A DNA stretch of 64,000 bases from an uncultured Clostridia bacterium (GTDB taxonomy: Bacteria; Bacillota; Clostridia; Lachnospirales; Anaerotignaceae): contig CAJUJJ010000011.1 of assembly GCA_910586765.1 (NCBI GenBank), forward strand, positions 28,777 to 92,776, written 5' to 3'. Positions 8,708 to 18,933 of the stretch are shown here, one piece after another; positions within the stretch are counted from its first letter, which is position 1; every line of letters starts with the position of its first letter. Both the position numbers and the translations under genes were made by a program. The notes beneath the pieces were generated by a model, which searched no databases, was not told the origin of the DNA, and saw only the letters and a program-made list of their open reading frames with translations.

Positions 8708-9073
8708 ATGAAATATCAAGTAAAAATTACAGGTTTAGGTTCAGATGCTCTTGCATTTTTGGGCGATGAAACAAACTTTATTATTATATTTAATGAAGAT
8801 GCACCTCCAGAATTAGCTGAAATTTCTGTATTACATACAAAATGTGTATTAAATGAAGAAATTCAATCAGGAGATACATTAAAAATTGGCACAAAAGAAT
8901 TTAAAATTACAAAAGTAGGAGAAGAAGCAGCTTATACATTAAGAAATCTTGGACATTGTACACTAGATTTTAGTGGAGAAGAAGCAGCATTCAGACCCGG
9001 TTGTATTATGTTGGAAAAAGGTGAAATTACAGCAGAAGATTTAACAGTTGGTACTACCATTGAAATATTTTAA
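8708..9073 (+). CDS. srlB: PTS glucitol/sorbitol-type EIIA
   Basis: A 121-residue soluble EIIA of the glucitol family, which takes phosphate from HPr and hands it to SrlE. The expected active histidine is in SVLHTK (residue about 43). The conserved C-terminal motif TLRNLGHCTLDFSG is followed by FRPGCIML. Length and motifs match SrlB closely. With srlA and srlE it makes a complete transporter, so the operon imports and phosphorylates a polyol. Which polyol is not settled by the PTS alone. Confidence 0.93.
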   Translation: MKYQVKITGLGSDALAFLGDETNFIIIFNEDAPPELAEISVLHTKCVLNEEIQSGDTLKIGTKEFKITKVGEEAAYTLRNLGHCTLDFSGEEAAFRPGCIMLEKGEITAEDLTVGTTIEIF

Positions 9074-9155
9074 ATAAACAGTGAAAAACAGCGTAGAGCA
9101 AACAGCCCTCACTGTAAATATAAATTATCACACAATTTAAGAGGAGGCTATTACA

Positions 9156-10475
9156 ATGTTAAACATGAATCAAAAATTAATCAAAAGAGAAGAACAAGGA
9201 AAAATTATTAAAGTTGGTGTTGTTGGTGCTGGTCAAATGGGGCGTGGTATGGTAACACAAATGGTTTTGATGAAAGGTATCACTCCTGCTATTGTTTCCG
9301 ATATTAAAATAGAAAATGCAGTACACGCTTTTAAATATGCTGGTGTGGCTGATGAACAAATTGTTCAAGCAAAAACATTGGCAGAAGCAAATGCAGCTAT
9401 GGAAGCTGGAAAATATGTTGCTTGCGACAATGCAGACTTTATTTCACAAGCTAATCTTGTAGAATGTGCTATTGATGCCACTGGTGTACCTGATGTTGGT
9501 GCAAAAGTAGCTACAGACGCATTAAAAAATAAAAAACATGTTGTTATGTTGAATGTAGAAACAGATGTTGTAATTGGACCATATTTAAGAAAATTGGCAG
9601 AAAAAGAAGGCGTTATTTATACAGGTTCTGCTGGTGATGAACCAGGTGCTGTTATGGAATTGTATTGCTTTGCAACAGCTATGGGACTTCATGTAGAAGT
9701 TATGGGTAAAGGTAAAAACAATAAATTAGATTATGCTTGTAATCCAGATACTGTATTAGAAGAAGCAACACGTAGAAAAATGAGTCCAAAAATGCTCTGT
9801 GCATTTAAAGATGGTACAAAAACAATGGTTGAAATGACTGCTATGTCAAATTATACAGGATTAATTCCAGATGTCATTGGCGGACACGGCCCAGAAACAG
9901 CACACGGTACAGAAGGCGTAAAACAATTAAATGAAATATTTAAACTCAAAAAAGATGGCGGTATATTAGACAAACATGGTGTAGTAGAATATGTAAATGG
10001 TATTGCTCCTGGTGTATTTGTAACTTGCTCTACACCAAATGAAGAAATTGCTTATCAATTATCTTACCACAGCATGGGTCCTGGACCACTTTGGACATTA
10101 TACAGACCATATCACCTTTGTAACTTAGAAACACCTTTGACAGTGGCAAAAGCAGTAATTGATGGTGAAGTAACTTGTGTTGCAAAAGATGGCTTAGTAT
10201 CTGAATGTATTACAAGAGCAAAAATTGATTTAAAAGCTGGACAAACTATTGATGGTATAGGCGGATTTACAACACATGGCTCTATTGCAACAGCAGAAGA
10301 ATCTAATGCAAAAGGCTATGTACCATTTGGCTTGGTAACAAATAAAGCGGTTATGAAAAAAGACGTGAAAAAAGGCGAATTAATTACATATGATATGATT
10401 GACCTTGATAGAGAAACATTAATTTATAAATTGAGAAAAGAACAAGATGCTATGTATGGCAGAAATGTTTTATAA
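9156..10475 (+). CDS. DRL/COG4091 family oxidoreductase (homoserine-dehydrogenase-like with SAF domain)
   Basis: A 439-residue protein of the family that includes DRL, the DXR-like enzyme of Brucella that makes 2-C-methyl-erythritol 4-phosphate from deoxyxylulose 5-phosphate. The N-terminus has a Rossmann motif GVVGAGQMGRGM (residues about 22-33). The middle resembles homoserine dehydrogenase (TGSAGDEPGAVMELY), and the last 100 residues form an SAF domain (KGYVPFGLVTNKAVMKKDV). In this operon it is the only redox enzyme between a glucitol-type PTS and pentose-phosphate enzymes, so it probably converts the imported polyol phosphate to a pentulose phosphate. Whether it is a simple dehydrogenase or a skeletal reductoisomerase is open. 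RBS GAGGAGG precedes ATG. Confidence 0.8.
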   Translation: MLNMNQKLIKREEQGKIIKVGVVGAGQMGRGMVTQMVLMKGITPAIVSDIKIENAVHAFKYAGVADEQIVQAKTLAEANAAMEAGKYVACDNADFISQANLVECAIDATGVPDVGAKVATDALKNKKHVVMLNVETDVVIGPYLRKLAEKEGVIYTGSAGDEPGAVMELYCFATAMGLHVEVMGKGKNNKLDYACNPDTVLEEATRRKMSPKMLCAFKDGTKTMVEMTAMSNYTGLIPDVIGGHGPETAHGTEGVKQLNEIFKLKKDGGILDKHGVVEYVNGIAPGVFVTCSTPNEEIAYQLSYHSMGPGPLWTLYRPYHLCNLETPLTVAKAVIDGEVTCVAKDGLVSECITRAKIDLKAGQTIDGIGGFTTHGSIATAEESNAKGYVPFGLVTNKAVMKKDVKKGELITYDMIDLDRETLIYKLRKEQDAMYGRNVL

Positions 10476-10530
10476 ATTAGTATAGCGGAGTATTCTCTCT
10501 ATAAATAAATAGTGGTCAAAAGTAATATAC

Positions 10531-10570
10531 ACAATATGGGATACAGATTTATTTTGTATCCCATATTTGT
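10531..10570 (+). terminator. intercistronic hairpin, possible attenuator
   Basis: ACAATATGGGATACA pairs with TTGTATCCCATATTTGT around a short loop, followed by AAAATTATATTTTTAGG. The uridine tract is displaced, so termination may be partial. It separates the PTS/DRL part from the pentose-phosphate part of the operon and could lower expression of the latter or stabilise the upstream message. Confidence 0.55.
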
Positions 10571-10599
10571 AAAATTATATTTTTAGGAGGAAAAATTAT

Positions 10600-11253
10600 A
10601 TGAGATTTTTTATAGATACGGCAAAGGTAGAAGATATTAAAAAAGCATATGATATGGGTATTATATGTGGTGTTACAACAAACCCTTCCCTAATTGCAAA
10701 AGAAGGCAGAGTATTTGAAGAAGTGATTGCAGAAATTGCAAACATAGTTGATGGTCCTATCAGCGGAGAAGTCAAAGCAACAACAGAAGATGCAGAAGGT
10801 ATGATTGCAGAGGGCAGAGAGATTGCTAAAATACATAAAAATATGGTTGTTAAAATTCCTATGACAGGAGAAGGTTTAAAGGCTTGTAAACAACTGACTT
10901 CTGAAGGTATTAAAACAAATATGACATTGATATTTACAGCAAATCAAGCACTTTTAGCAGCTAGAGCAGGTGCAACATATGTTTCTCCATTTTTGGGTAG
11001 ATTAGATGATATATCTGTTAGAGGTGTTGATTTAATTTCTGAAATTGCAGCAATATTTAAAGTAGCAAAAGTAGACACACAGATTATTGCAGCAAGTGTA
11101 AGAAACCCTATTCATGTAACAGATTGTGCATTAGCAGGAGCAGATATTGCAACCGTACCATTTTCTGTATTGGATACTATGACAAAACACCCATTAACAG
11201 ATGCAGGTATTGAAAAATTTAAAAAAGATTATATTGCAGTATTCGGAGAATAG
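10600..11253 (+). CDS. transaldolase, short TalC/FSA type
   Basis: A 217-residue transaldolase of the small class that includes TalC and fructose-6-phosphate aldolase. The Schiff-base lysine is in [12 protein letters not shown] (residue about 86). Other family motifs are [11 protein letters not shown] at the N-terminus, [13 protein letters not shown] and [10 protein letters not shown]. In the pentose phosphate pathway it transfers a dihydroxyacetone unit between sugar phosphates; some relatives act as aldolases instead. Its linkage with transketolase and RpiB supports the transaldolase role. Its TAG stop (11251-11253) overlaps the ribosome binding site of the next gene, implying translational coupling. 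Confidence 0.9.
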   Translation: MRFFIDTAKVEDIKKAYDMGIICGVTTNPSLIAKEGRVFEEVIAEIANIVDGPISGEVKATTEDAEGMIAEGREIAKIHKNMVVKIPMTGEGLKACKQLTSEGIKTNMTLIFTANQALLAARAGATYVSPFLGRLDDISVRGVDLISEIAAIFKVAKVDTQIIAASVRNPIHVTDCALAGADIATVPFSVLDTMTKHPLTDAGIEKFKKDYIAVFGE

Positions 11254-11263
11254 GAGGACAGAT

Positions 11264-12100
11264 ATGAATACATTAGAATTACAAAAAATGGCAAATGAAA
11301 TACGCAAGGGCATTGTCACGGCAGTGTATCATGCAAAATCAGGACACCCTGGTGGTTCTCTTTCCGCAGCAGATATTTACACTTATTTATTTTTTGAAGA
11401 AATGAATATTGACCCACAATATCCAAAAAAAGAAGATAGAGATAGATTTGTATTATCAAAAGGACATACTGCACCTGGATATTATTCCACATTAGCACAC
11501 AGAGGATTTTTTGCTGTAGAAGACTTAAAAACATTACGAAAAGTAGGCTCTCATTTGCAAGGACACCCTTGTATGCAGCATACAGCAGGTGTAGATATGT
11601 CAAGCGGTTCATTAGGACAAGGGATTTCCGCAGCAGTAGGTATGGCTATTTCTGCAAAAATTTACAATAAAGATTATAGAGTTTACACATTGCTAGGCGA
11701 TGGAGAAATACAAGAAGGGCAAGTATGGGAAGCTGCTATGTTAGCTGGACATAGAAAACTTGATAATTTGGTAGTGATTGTGGACAACAATGGATTGCAA
11801 ATTGATGGTAAAATCGACGATGTTAATTCCCCTTATCCTATTGATGAAAAATTTAAAGCATTTCATTTTCACGTTATCAATATTAATGGTCACAATTTTG
11901 ATGAAATTGCAAAAGCATTTGAAGAAGCAAAACAAACAAAAGGTAAGCCAACAGCTATTATTGCAAAAACAGTAAAAGGGAAAGGTGTTTCTTTTATGGA
12001 AAATCAAGCATCATGGCATGGTGCTGCACCAAATGAGGAACAATACAATATTGCTATGGAAGATTTAGAAAAGGTAGGTGCTGCGTTATGTCAGAAGTAA
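11264..12100 (+). CDS. transketolase, N-terminal subunit
   Basis: A 278-residue N-terminal half of a split transketolase, carrying the thiamine diphosphate-binding domain. Motifs are KSGHPGGSLSAADIY, SKGHTAPGYYS and the ThDP/metal motif GDGEIQEGQVWEA ending in VDNNGLQ. Split transketolases are common in Firmicutes and are reported in branched-pentose (apiose) pathways as well as in the pentose phosphate cycle. ATG 11264 is chosen because AGGAGG (11252-11257) fits it. Upstream in-frame codons lie inside the transaldolase gene. It overlaps the next gene by 13 bases, so the two subunits are probably made in equal amounts. Confidence 0.93.
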   Translation: MNTLELQKMANEIRKGIVTAVYHAKSGHPGGSLSAADIYTYLFFEEMNIDPQYPKKEDRDRFVLSKGHTAPGYYSTLAHRGFFAVEDLKTLRKVGSHLQGHPCMQHTAGVDMSSGSLGQGISAAVGMAISAKIYNKDYRVYTLLGDGEIQEGQVWEAAMLAGHRKLDNLVVIVDNNGLQIDGKIDDVNSPYPIDEKFKAFHFHVININGHNFDEIAKAFEEAKQTKGKPTAIIAKTVKGKGVSFMENQASWHGAAPNEEQYNIAMEDLEKVGAALCQK

Positions 12101-13029
12101 AAAAAATTGCAACACGTGAAAGTTATGGGAATGCTTTGGTAGAATTAGGCAAAGAACATCAAGATATTGTTGTGCTTGATGCAGATTTAGCAGCAGCAAC
12201 CAAAACAGGTGTATTTAAAAAGGTTTTTCCAGAAAGACATATTGACTGTGGTATTGCAGAAGGAAATATGATGGGAGTTGCAGCAGGCATTGCAACCACC
12301 GGCATTACTCCATTTGCAAGCAGTTTTGCTATGTTCGCAGCAGGCAGAGCATTTGAACAGATACGAAATTCTATAGGCTATCCTCATTTGAATGTTAAAA
12401 TTGGTGCAACACACGCAGGTATTTCTGTAGGAGAAGATGGTGCAACACATCAATGTAATGAAGATATTGCACTGATGAGAACTATTCCTGGAATGGTTAT
12501 ATTAAATCCATCTGATGATGTGGAAGCAAAAGCAGCAGTAAAAGCAGCTTATGAGCATAAAGGTCCAGTTTATTTGAGATTTGGCAGACTTGCTGTACCT
12601 GTGATAAATGATACGCCAGAATATAAATTTGAAATTGGAAAAGCAATTACATTGAAACAAGGGAAAGATGTTACAATTATTGCAAGTGGTTTGACTGTAA
12701 ATGAAAGTTTAGAAGCTGCAAAATTACTTGAAAAAAATGGTATTTCAGCTGAAGTAATCAATATGCACACAATAAAACCATTAGATGAACAAGCTGTTAT
12801 TAATGCAGCAGCAAAAACAGGAAAAATTGTTACAGTAGAAGAACATTCAGTAATAGGTGGTTTAGGAAGTGCAGTTTGTGATGTTGTTGCTGAAAAAGCA
12901 CAAGCAAAAGTATTAAAAATTGGAATTAATGATGTTTTTGGGGAATCTGGTGCAGCAGTAGAGTTAATTCAAAAATATGGTTTAGATAGTGAAAGTATTT
13001 ATCACAAAGTCAAAGAGTTTTTAAAATAA
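12088..13029 (+). CDS. transketolase, C-terminal subunit
   Basis: A 313-residue partner subunit holding the pyrimidine-binding and C-terminal transketolase domains. It shows ATRESYGNALVEL, VLDADLAAATKTG, CGIAEGNMMGVAAG with the glutamate expected to activate thiamine diphosphate, and the C-terminal VTVEEHSVIGGLGSAV and FGESG. It complements the N-terminal subunit, and the 13-base gene overlap suggests coupled translation. Together they transfer two-carbon ketol units among pentulose, triose and tetrose phosphates. Because it is plasmid-like in neither composition nor codon use, I see no sign of recent transfer. Confidence 0.93.
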   Translation: MSEVKKIATRESYGNALVELGKEHQDIVVLDADLAAATKTGVFKKVFPERHIDCGIAEGNMMGVAAGIATTGITPFASSFAMFAAGRAFEQIRNSIGYPHLNVKIGATHAGISVGEDGATHQCNEDIALMRTIPGMVILNPSDDVEAKAAVKAAYEHKGPVYLRFGRLAVPVINDTPEYKFEIGKAITLKQGKDVTIIASGLTVNESLEAAKLLEKNGISAEVINMHTIKPLDEQAVINAAAKTGKIVTVEEHSVIGGLGSAVCDVVAEKAQAKVLKIGINDVFGESGAAVELIQKYGLDSESIYHKVKEFLK

Positions 13030-13041
13030 GGTTGTGTTATA

Positions 13042-13467
13042 ATGAAAATAGGTATCAGTAATGACCATTCCGCAGTTGAAATGAAAAACGAAATCAAAAA
13101 ATATTTAGAAGAAAAAGGATATGAAGTTATTGACTATGGTGCTCAAACTACAGAAAGCTGCAATTATGCCCTTTATGGTAAAAAAGCAGCAGAAGCAGTT
13201 GTAAATGGTGAAGTGGAAAAAGCTGTATTGATTTGTGGTACAGGTATTGGCATTTCACTTGCAGCAAATAAAGTAAAAGGGATTCGTTGTGCAGTATGTA
13301 GTGAACCAGTAAGTGCTAGACTTAGCAAAGAACATAACAATGCAAATATGATTGCTTTTGGTGCTAGAATTGTTGGTATAGAAATGGCAAAAAGTATTGT
13401 GTCTGCATGGCTTGATGCTATATTTGCTGGAGGTAGACATCAGCAAAGAATTGATACAATAGAATAA
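13042..13467 (+). CDS. rpiB: RpiB/LacAB-type sugar-phosphate isomerase
   Basis: A 141-residue RpiB-family isomerase. The N-terminal SNDHSAVEMK carries the Asp and His of the active site, and VLICGTGIGISLAANK carries the catalytic cysteine. RpiB interconverts ribulose 5-phosphate and ribose 5-phosphate; homologues include LacAB and tetrulose-phosphate isomerases. Beside transketolase and transaldolase the ribose-5-phosphate role is the simplest reading. It is 12 bases after the transketolase gene. The ribosome binding site is weak (AAGGTTG), in contrast to most genes in the operon. Confidence 0.88.
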   Translation: MKIGISNDHSAVEMKNEIKKYLEEKGYEVIDYGAQTTESCNYALYGKKAAEAVVNGEVEKAVLICGTGIGISLAANKVKGIRCAVCSEPVSARLSKEHNNANMIAFGARIVGIEMAKSIVSAWLDAIFAGGRHQQRIDTIE

Positions 13468-13484
13468 ACATAGGAGGAATTAAA

Positions 13485-13901
13485 ATGGGACAGTTAAGCG
13501 GAGTTTCTACATTATTGTTAATTGTATTTTGCTTATTTGTAATGCAGGCAATTGGTGGATATTTTCAAATAAAAGATTATAGAAAATCTGTAAAAAGAGT
13601 GCATAAACTTGGTAATGTCGGTATTGGACAAAAAAGAGGAAAATTGCTCTCTGGCTATCTCATTTTAATTGCCTGTGACAATAATGGCATTATTACAGGT
13701 GCAGAAATTATGGAAGGATTAAGTTTTTTTGCTAAATTTAAACCAACAAACAGCTTTTTAAATAGAGAAATGATTGGAACATCAATATATGATTTCCTTC
13801 AAATCACAAGAAATTTTGATAAAAAACAAACAAAAAAATATAGAGGCTATATCAATGCTTTAGAGGCACTAAATATTCGATTAGAAGAAAATAAAAAATA
13901 G
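13485..13901 (+). CDS. gutM: GutM-like glucitol operon activator
   Basis: A 138-residue protein with one N-terminal hydrophobic segment (TLLLIVFCLFVMQAIGGYF), then a charged region with LGNVGIGQKRGKLLSGYLIL and AEIMEGLSFFAKFKP, matching GutM/SrlM. In enteric bacteria GutM is an accessory activator of the glucitol operon; its mechanism is poorly defined and the membrane anchor suggests signalling with the PTS. It closes the operon here, which is the expected association with srlAEB. It is separated from rpiB by 17 bases with an AGGAGG site. Confidence 0.85.
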   Translation: MGQLSGVSTLLLIVFCLFVMQAIGGYFQIKDYRKSVKRVHKLGNVGIGQKRGKLLSGYLILIACDNNGIITGAEIMEGLSFFAKFKPTNSFLNREMIGTSIYDFLQITRNFDKKQTKKYRGYINALEALNIRLEENKK

Positions 13902-13910
13902 TAAAAACAC

Positions 13911-13952
13911 TAAAATAGGATTTTATTTTTTGTAAATGAAATCCTATTTTTA
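13911..13952 (+). terminator. terminator of the polyol operon
   Basis: AAAATAGGATTT pairs with AAATCCTATTTT, followed by a short U-rich tract, 10 bases after the gutM stop codon. Confidence 0.8.
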
Positions 13953-14114
13953 CTATTATAATAAATATCTGTTAAATACTTCTTATCAAACACATTAATT
14001 AAAAAGAAAGACATATGTTGCATCTTATTCCTTAAAAATAATAGATTTAAACTCTTTTTGATAATCTTTTTCACTTCCCTCATTATTTATTTTCTCCTTA
14101 TAAAAAAAGTAACA

Positions 14115-14156
14115 TTGACTTTTAAAATTATTTAAAATATAATTAGTATACTAATT
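14115..14156 (+). promoter_or_regulatory. MarR promoter with overlapping 16-base operator
   Basis: TTGACT at 14115-14120 and TATAAT at 14138-14143 are 17 bases apart. A perfect palindrome, AATTAGTATACTAATT, covers 14141-14156 and overlaps the end of the -10 box. A related half site AATACTAATT follows at 14162. The arrangement fits autorepression by the MarR protein encoded 30 bases downstream. Confidence 0.75.
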
Positions 14157-14185
14157 ATTATAATACTAATTAAAAAGGAGTTATT

Positions 14186-14608
14186 ATGAATTTTACATTT
14201 CATTATTTACTTATGGCAAATCATCTCATGTTACAAAAACATTTTTTTAACAATATAAAGGAATTAAAATTGACACTTGGACAACCAAAAGTATTAGATT
14301 ATTTACAGCAAAATAATGGAGCTATGCAAAAAGACATTGCTCAGGGCTGTCATATTGAACCTGCATCTCTTTCCACAATATTAAATGGTATGGAAAAAAA
14401 TGGTCTTATTACAAGAAACATGGATAAACAAAATAGAAGAAATATCAATATTTTTATGACAGAAAAAGGAAAAGAAATTTGTAAATGTATTGAACAAGAA
14501 TTTATAGCAATCGAAAAAAAGATATTTCACAACTTTTCAGAAAAAGAAGTAAAACAACTTACAGAATATATGATAAAAATTTATAACAATCTGGAGGAAA
14601 AACAATGA
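14186..14608 (+). CDS. MarR-family transcriptional regulator
   Basis: A 140-residue winged-helix regulator. The DNA-binding core reads MQKDIAQGCHIEPASLSTIL (residues about 46-65), then GLITRNMDKQNRRNINIFMT, the beta wing with its DxRxxR-like element. Terminal helices form the dimer interface. It is translationally coupled to the next gene: ATG and TGA overlap as ATGA at 14605-14608. A perfect palindrome in its promoter suggests autoregulation. Its ligand is unknown; MarR proteins next to membrane proteins often respond to small lipophilic compounds. Confidence 0.88.
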   Translation: MNFTFHYLLMANHLMLQKHFFNNIKELKLTLGQPKVLDYLQQNNGAMQKDIAQGCHIEPASLSTILNGMEKNGLITRNMDKQNRRNINIFMTEKGKEICKCIEQEFIAIEKKIFHNFSEKEVKQLTEYMIKIYNNLEEKQ

Positions 14609-15273
14609 GTAAAAAAGAAAAAGTGAAACGATATATTTTATTTATTATTAGTTTATTTTTTTCAGCATTAGGCGTTGCTATTACAAAACATGGGGCATTA
14701 GGTGTGTCTCCTATTTCTTCTGTTGCAAATGTCTTCAGCATAAAATTTACAACCATTTCATTAGGGACATGGCTCATATTATGGAATTGTATATTGATAA
14801 TTGGACAAATCATAATATTAAGAAAAGATTTTAAAATCATACAACTGCTGCAAATACCACTATCCTTTTTATTTGGATATTTTACAGATTTTGGTATGTG
14901 GTGTGTATCTCCTATTGCTGTAAATAGCTATAGTGTTCAAATACTATTTGTATTGATTGGTGTGATTGTACTTGGTTTCGGAATATCATTGTCAGTCATA
15001 GCAAATGTTATTATGAATTCTGGTGAGGCATTTGTAAAAGCAATTTCAGATAAAAGTGGTAAAAATTTTGGCAATATCAAAATTGGCTTTGATGTATGTA
15101 ATGTAATTTTATCACTGATATTGTCTATGTTGCTTTTTAAAGGTACAATCATTGGCACAAGAGAAGGTACAATAATTACAGCAGTATTTACAGGAATAGT
15201 TGTTAAATTTTTTATAAAAATATTAAATTCTCCTTTTCAAAAAGTATTAGCTATAAACTCTATTTACTGTTGA
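14605..15273 (+). CDS. YczE/YitT-like multispanning membrane protein
   Basis: A 222-residue integral membrane protein with five or six hydrophobic helices and short loops. It resembles the YczE/YyaS group (DUF6198-like), with N-terminal YILFIISLFFSALGVAITK and the motif GALGVSPISSVANVFS. The function of the family is unknown. Overlap with the MarR gene means it is co-regulated with it, and it may be a transporter for the MarR ligand, which is inference. The C-terminal tail is short and cytoplasmic-looking. Confidence 0.75.
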   Translation: MSKKEKVKRYILFIISLFFSALGVAITKHGALGVSPISSVANVFSIKFTTISLGTWLILWNCILIIGQIIILRKDFKIIQLLQIPLSFLFGYFTDFGMWCVSPIAVNSYSVQILFVLIGVIVLGFGISLSVIANVIMNSGEAFVKAISDKSGKNFGNIKIGFDVCNVILSLILSMLLFKGTIIGTREGTIITAVFTGIVVKFFIKILNSPFQKVLAINSIYC

Positions 15274-15396
15274 AAAATTTGGAAAGTCTAGGTCATGTAA
15301 CATTTTCTTTATTTTAGTATCAAACACTTTATTAAGTGTGGTTAATATTATCAAAGAACTCATTTTTTAATTTTTATCGCTTATATCTATTATATC

Positions 15397-15426
15397 AAAA
15401 AAGTCAGCTCTATGGCTGACTTTTTT
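15397..15426. terminator. bidirectional terminator
   Basis: AAAAAAGTCAGC and GCTGACTTTTTT pair around TCTATG. It lies between the converging membrane protein gene and the GH1 gene and has poly-T runs in both directions. Confidence 0.9.
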
Positions 15427-15428
15427 GA

Positions 15429-16865
<1,437 letters not shown>

Positions 16866-16888
16866 TCACTCCTTCTCTTATTCTTTAA

Positions 16889-18763
16889 TTACTCTGCTTT
16901 TAAAATTTCTTCTCCTACTTTTATATTTCCTGTTATTTTAATAGCTTGTATAGATGAAAAACAATCTGCATTTGTAATCAATACTGGAGTTACTGTTTCA
17001 TATTCTTTTTTAATTTCATTCAAATCAAATTCAACTAATAAATCTCCTTTTTTTACAGCATCTCCTGCTTTTACTTTTGGTGTAAAATATTTTCCATTCA
17101 AATTGACAGTTTCTAAACCAATATGTATCAGCATTTCTGCACCTGCTGCATTTTCTAAACCTATAGCGTGTTTAGTATCAAATACTAAATTCACTTTGCC
17201 ATCAAATGGTGCATATAACTTCCCTTCAGAAGGTATTATTGCAATACCTTGCCCTAACATACCGCCTGCAAAAGTTGGGTCATTTACTTCCTTTAATTCT
17301 TTTATTTCCCCATTCAAAGGAGAATAAATTGTTATTTCTTCTGTTGATATTGTTGTTTTTTGTTCTTCTACATTTGAAGTATCCCCTTCTGCTGTAACTG
17401 GTTCGTCACAACCTATAATTTGTACTAATAGTATCGCTGCAACAATAGTTACACCACAACCTGCTAATAAACCAGGAAATGACATAGGATTGTCTGGGCT
17501 GATAGCATTTACTACAGTTAACAATCCAGGTAAACCTGCATAAACGTAGTGCATAAAACCAAAAAAGGCAACTACCAATGCTCCTATTGCACCTGCAATA
17601 CAACCTGCTATAAATGGTTTTTTCAAACGTAATGTAACACCATATATTGCTGGTTCTGTAATACCAAATATACCAGTTAAGCCTGCGGACAGTGAAACAT
17701 TTTTCATTTCTTTATTACGAGTTTTTAAAAATACACCAAAGCAAGCTGCTGCCTGTGCTACAACAGCACAAGTTTGTACTGCTTGGAAAGAGTCACAACC
17801 ATTATTTGCAAAATTCGCCATAACCATTGGTGTAACGCCCCAATGCACACCAAATATAACCGCTACTTGCCAGAAACCACCTATAATAATCGCTGCTAAT
17901 GCTGGAACATTTGTGTACAAGAAATTGTAGCCTGTTGCGATAGCATTTGCAAGCATATCTGATATTGGCCCTATAATCAATATTGTGGCAGGAACCATAA
18001 TGACAGTACAAATAAATGGTGTAGCTAATGCTTTTATAACATCTGGTATATGTTTATCCACAAAGCGTTCTAAATAAGAAAGTACAAGAACTAAAAATAA
18101 TGGAGGAAGAACGCTTGATGTATATGTTGTTTGTGCCATATTAAAAAATAAGAATTTTATACTTTCTCCTTCTGCAATACGTGCTGCCATACTTCCCCAA
18201 TCTGGATTAACTAATGCAAGACAACACCATAATGCTATAAATGTGTTACATCGAAAATGTTTTGATGCAGTCACTGCTATCAATACAGGCAAAAATGTAA
18301 ATGGTGTCCATGACATAAAACTTAATACGGAATAAGTACCTGTTTGTGAAAATTCTGGTGCAAATAAATTGATAAGTATTAAACAACCTTGTAATAATCC
18401 TGCTCCTGCTAATATGTATACAAATGGTGCAAATACCGCTGACATTGCAGCAATCACACGATTTAATATGCTGCCTTTTTGTTCTGTTACTTGACTGGTA
18501 TCTAATTTCATAATACGCGTCAATTCTTCATAAACATCTTTTGCGTGTGTTCCTATAACAATTTGATACTGACCGCCTTTTTCTACTACTTGAATGACTG
18601 CCGGCATTTTAGAAATCTGTGCAGTAACATCAGCAGAAGGGCTTTGTTTTAATACTAAACGCAATCTTGTTGCACAATGTGCAGCACTAATAATATTTTC
18701 TTCCCCAACTGCATCTTTAATGTCTTTTGCAAGTTTACCATAATCACGAACTTTTGCTGCCAT
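16889..18763 (-). CDS. bglF: PTS beta-glucoside-type EIIBCA
   Basis: A 624-residue single-chain PTS permease. Domains in order: EIIB (residues about 1-90) with the phosphocysteine in AAHCATRLRLVL; EIIC (about 105-455) with many hydrophobic helices and ITEPAIYGVTLRLKKPF; EIIA (about 475-624) with the phosphohistidine in MLIHIGLETVNLNGKYF. It imports and phosphorylates a beta-glucoside, which the adjoining GH1 enzyme then splits. It has its own upstream control region after an rpiR gene, containing a near-palindromic site. It is full length with no obvious defect. Confidence 0.93.
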   Translation of the reverse strand: MAAKVRDYGKLAKDIKDAVGEENIISAAHCATRLRLVLKQSPSADVTAQISKMPAVIQVVEKGGQYQIVIGTHAKDVYEELTRIMKLDTSQVTEQKGSILNRVIAAMSAVFAPFVYILAGAGLLQGCLILINLFAPEFSQTGTYSVLSFMSWTPFTFLPVLIAVTASKHFRCNTFIALWCCLALVNPDWGSMAARIAEGESIKFLFFNMAQTTYTSSVLPPLFLVLVLSYLERFVDKHIPDVIKALATPFICTVIMVPATILIIGPISDMLANAIATGYNFLYTNVPALAAIIIGGFWQVAVIFGVHWGVTPMVMANFANNGCDSFQAVQTCAVVAQAAACFGVFLKTRNKEMKNVSLSAGLTGIFGITEPAIYGVTLRLKKPFIAGCIAGAIGALVVAFFGFMHYVYAGLPGLLTVVNAISPDNPMSFPGLLAGCGVTIVAAILLVQIIGCDEPVTAEGDTSNVEEQKTTISTEEITIYSPLNGEIKELKEVNDPTFAGGMLGQGIAIIPSEGKLYAPFDGKVNLVFDTKHAIGLENAAGAEMLIHIGLETVNLNGKYFTPKVKAGDAVKKGDLLVEFDLNEIKKEYETVTPVLITNADCFSSIQAIKITGNIKVGEEILKAE

Positions 18764-18790
18764 ATTAATTCCTCCAATCTTTTACTATTC

Positions 18791-18806
18791 TATATGCCGG
18801 CGTATA
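18791..18806. promoter_or_regulatory. candidate RpiR operator
   Basis: TATATGCCGGCGTATA is a 16-base palindrome with one mismatched pair. Its GC-rich centre is conspicuous in such AT-rich DNA, and it lies 30 bases upstream of the EIIBCA start. Binding by the adjacent RpiR-family regulator is the simplest explanation. Confidence 0.5.
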
Positions 18807-18873
18807 TTTTCTGTTTGATGTCTTAATGATATTGTAAAATGTTTTTTTTAAAAAATCTATATTTTAGCACATC

Positions 18874-18931
18874 AAAAAAACAGGTACCGTTATTTGAAAT
18901 ATGTTACATCAAAAAAACGTCCTGTTTTTTG
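18874..18931 (-). terminator. terminator after the rpiR gene
   Basis: AAAAAACAGG at 18875-18884 pairs with CCTGTTTTTT at 18921-18930 across a long loop, with A/T runs on both sides. It begins immediately after the rpiR stop codon, so the regulator and the PTS gene are probably separate transcripts. Confidence 0.6.
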
Positions 18932-18933
18932 TT

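Noticed and set aside
9156..10475. Homoserine dehydrogenase of threonine synthesis
   Set aside because: The C-terminal SAF domain and the position in a polyol operon without threonine genes argue against it.
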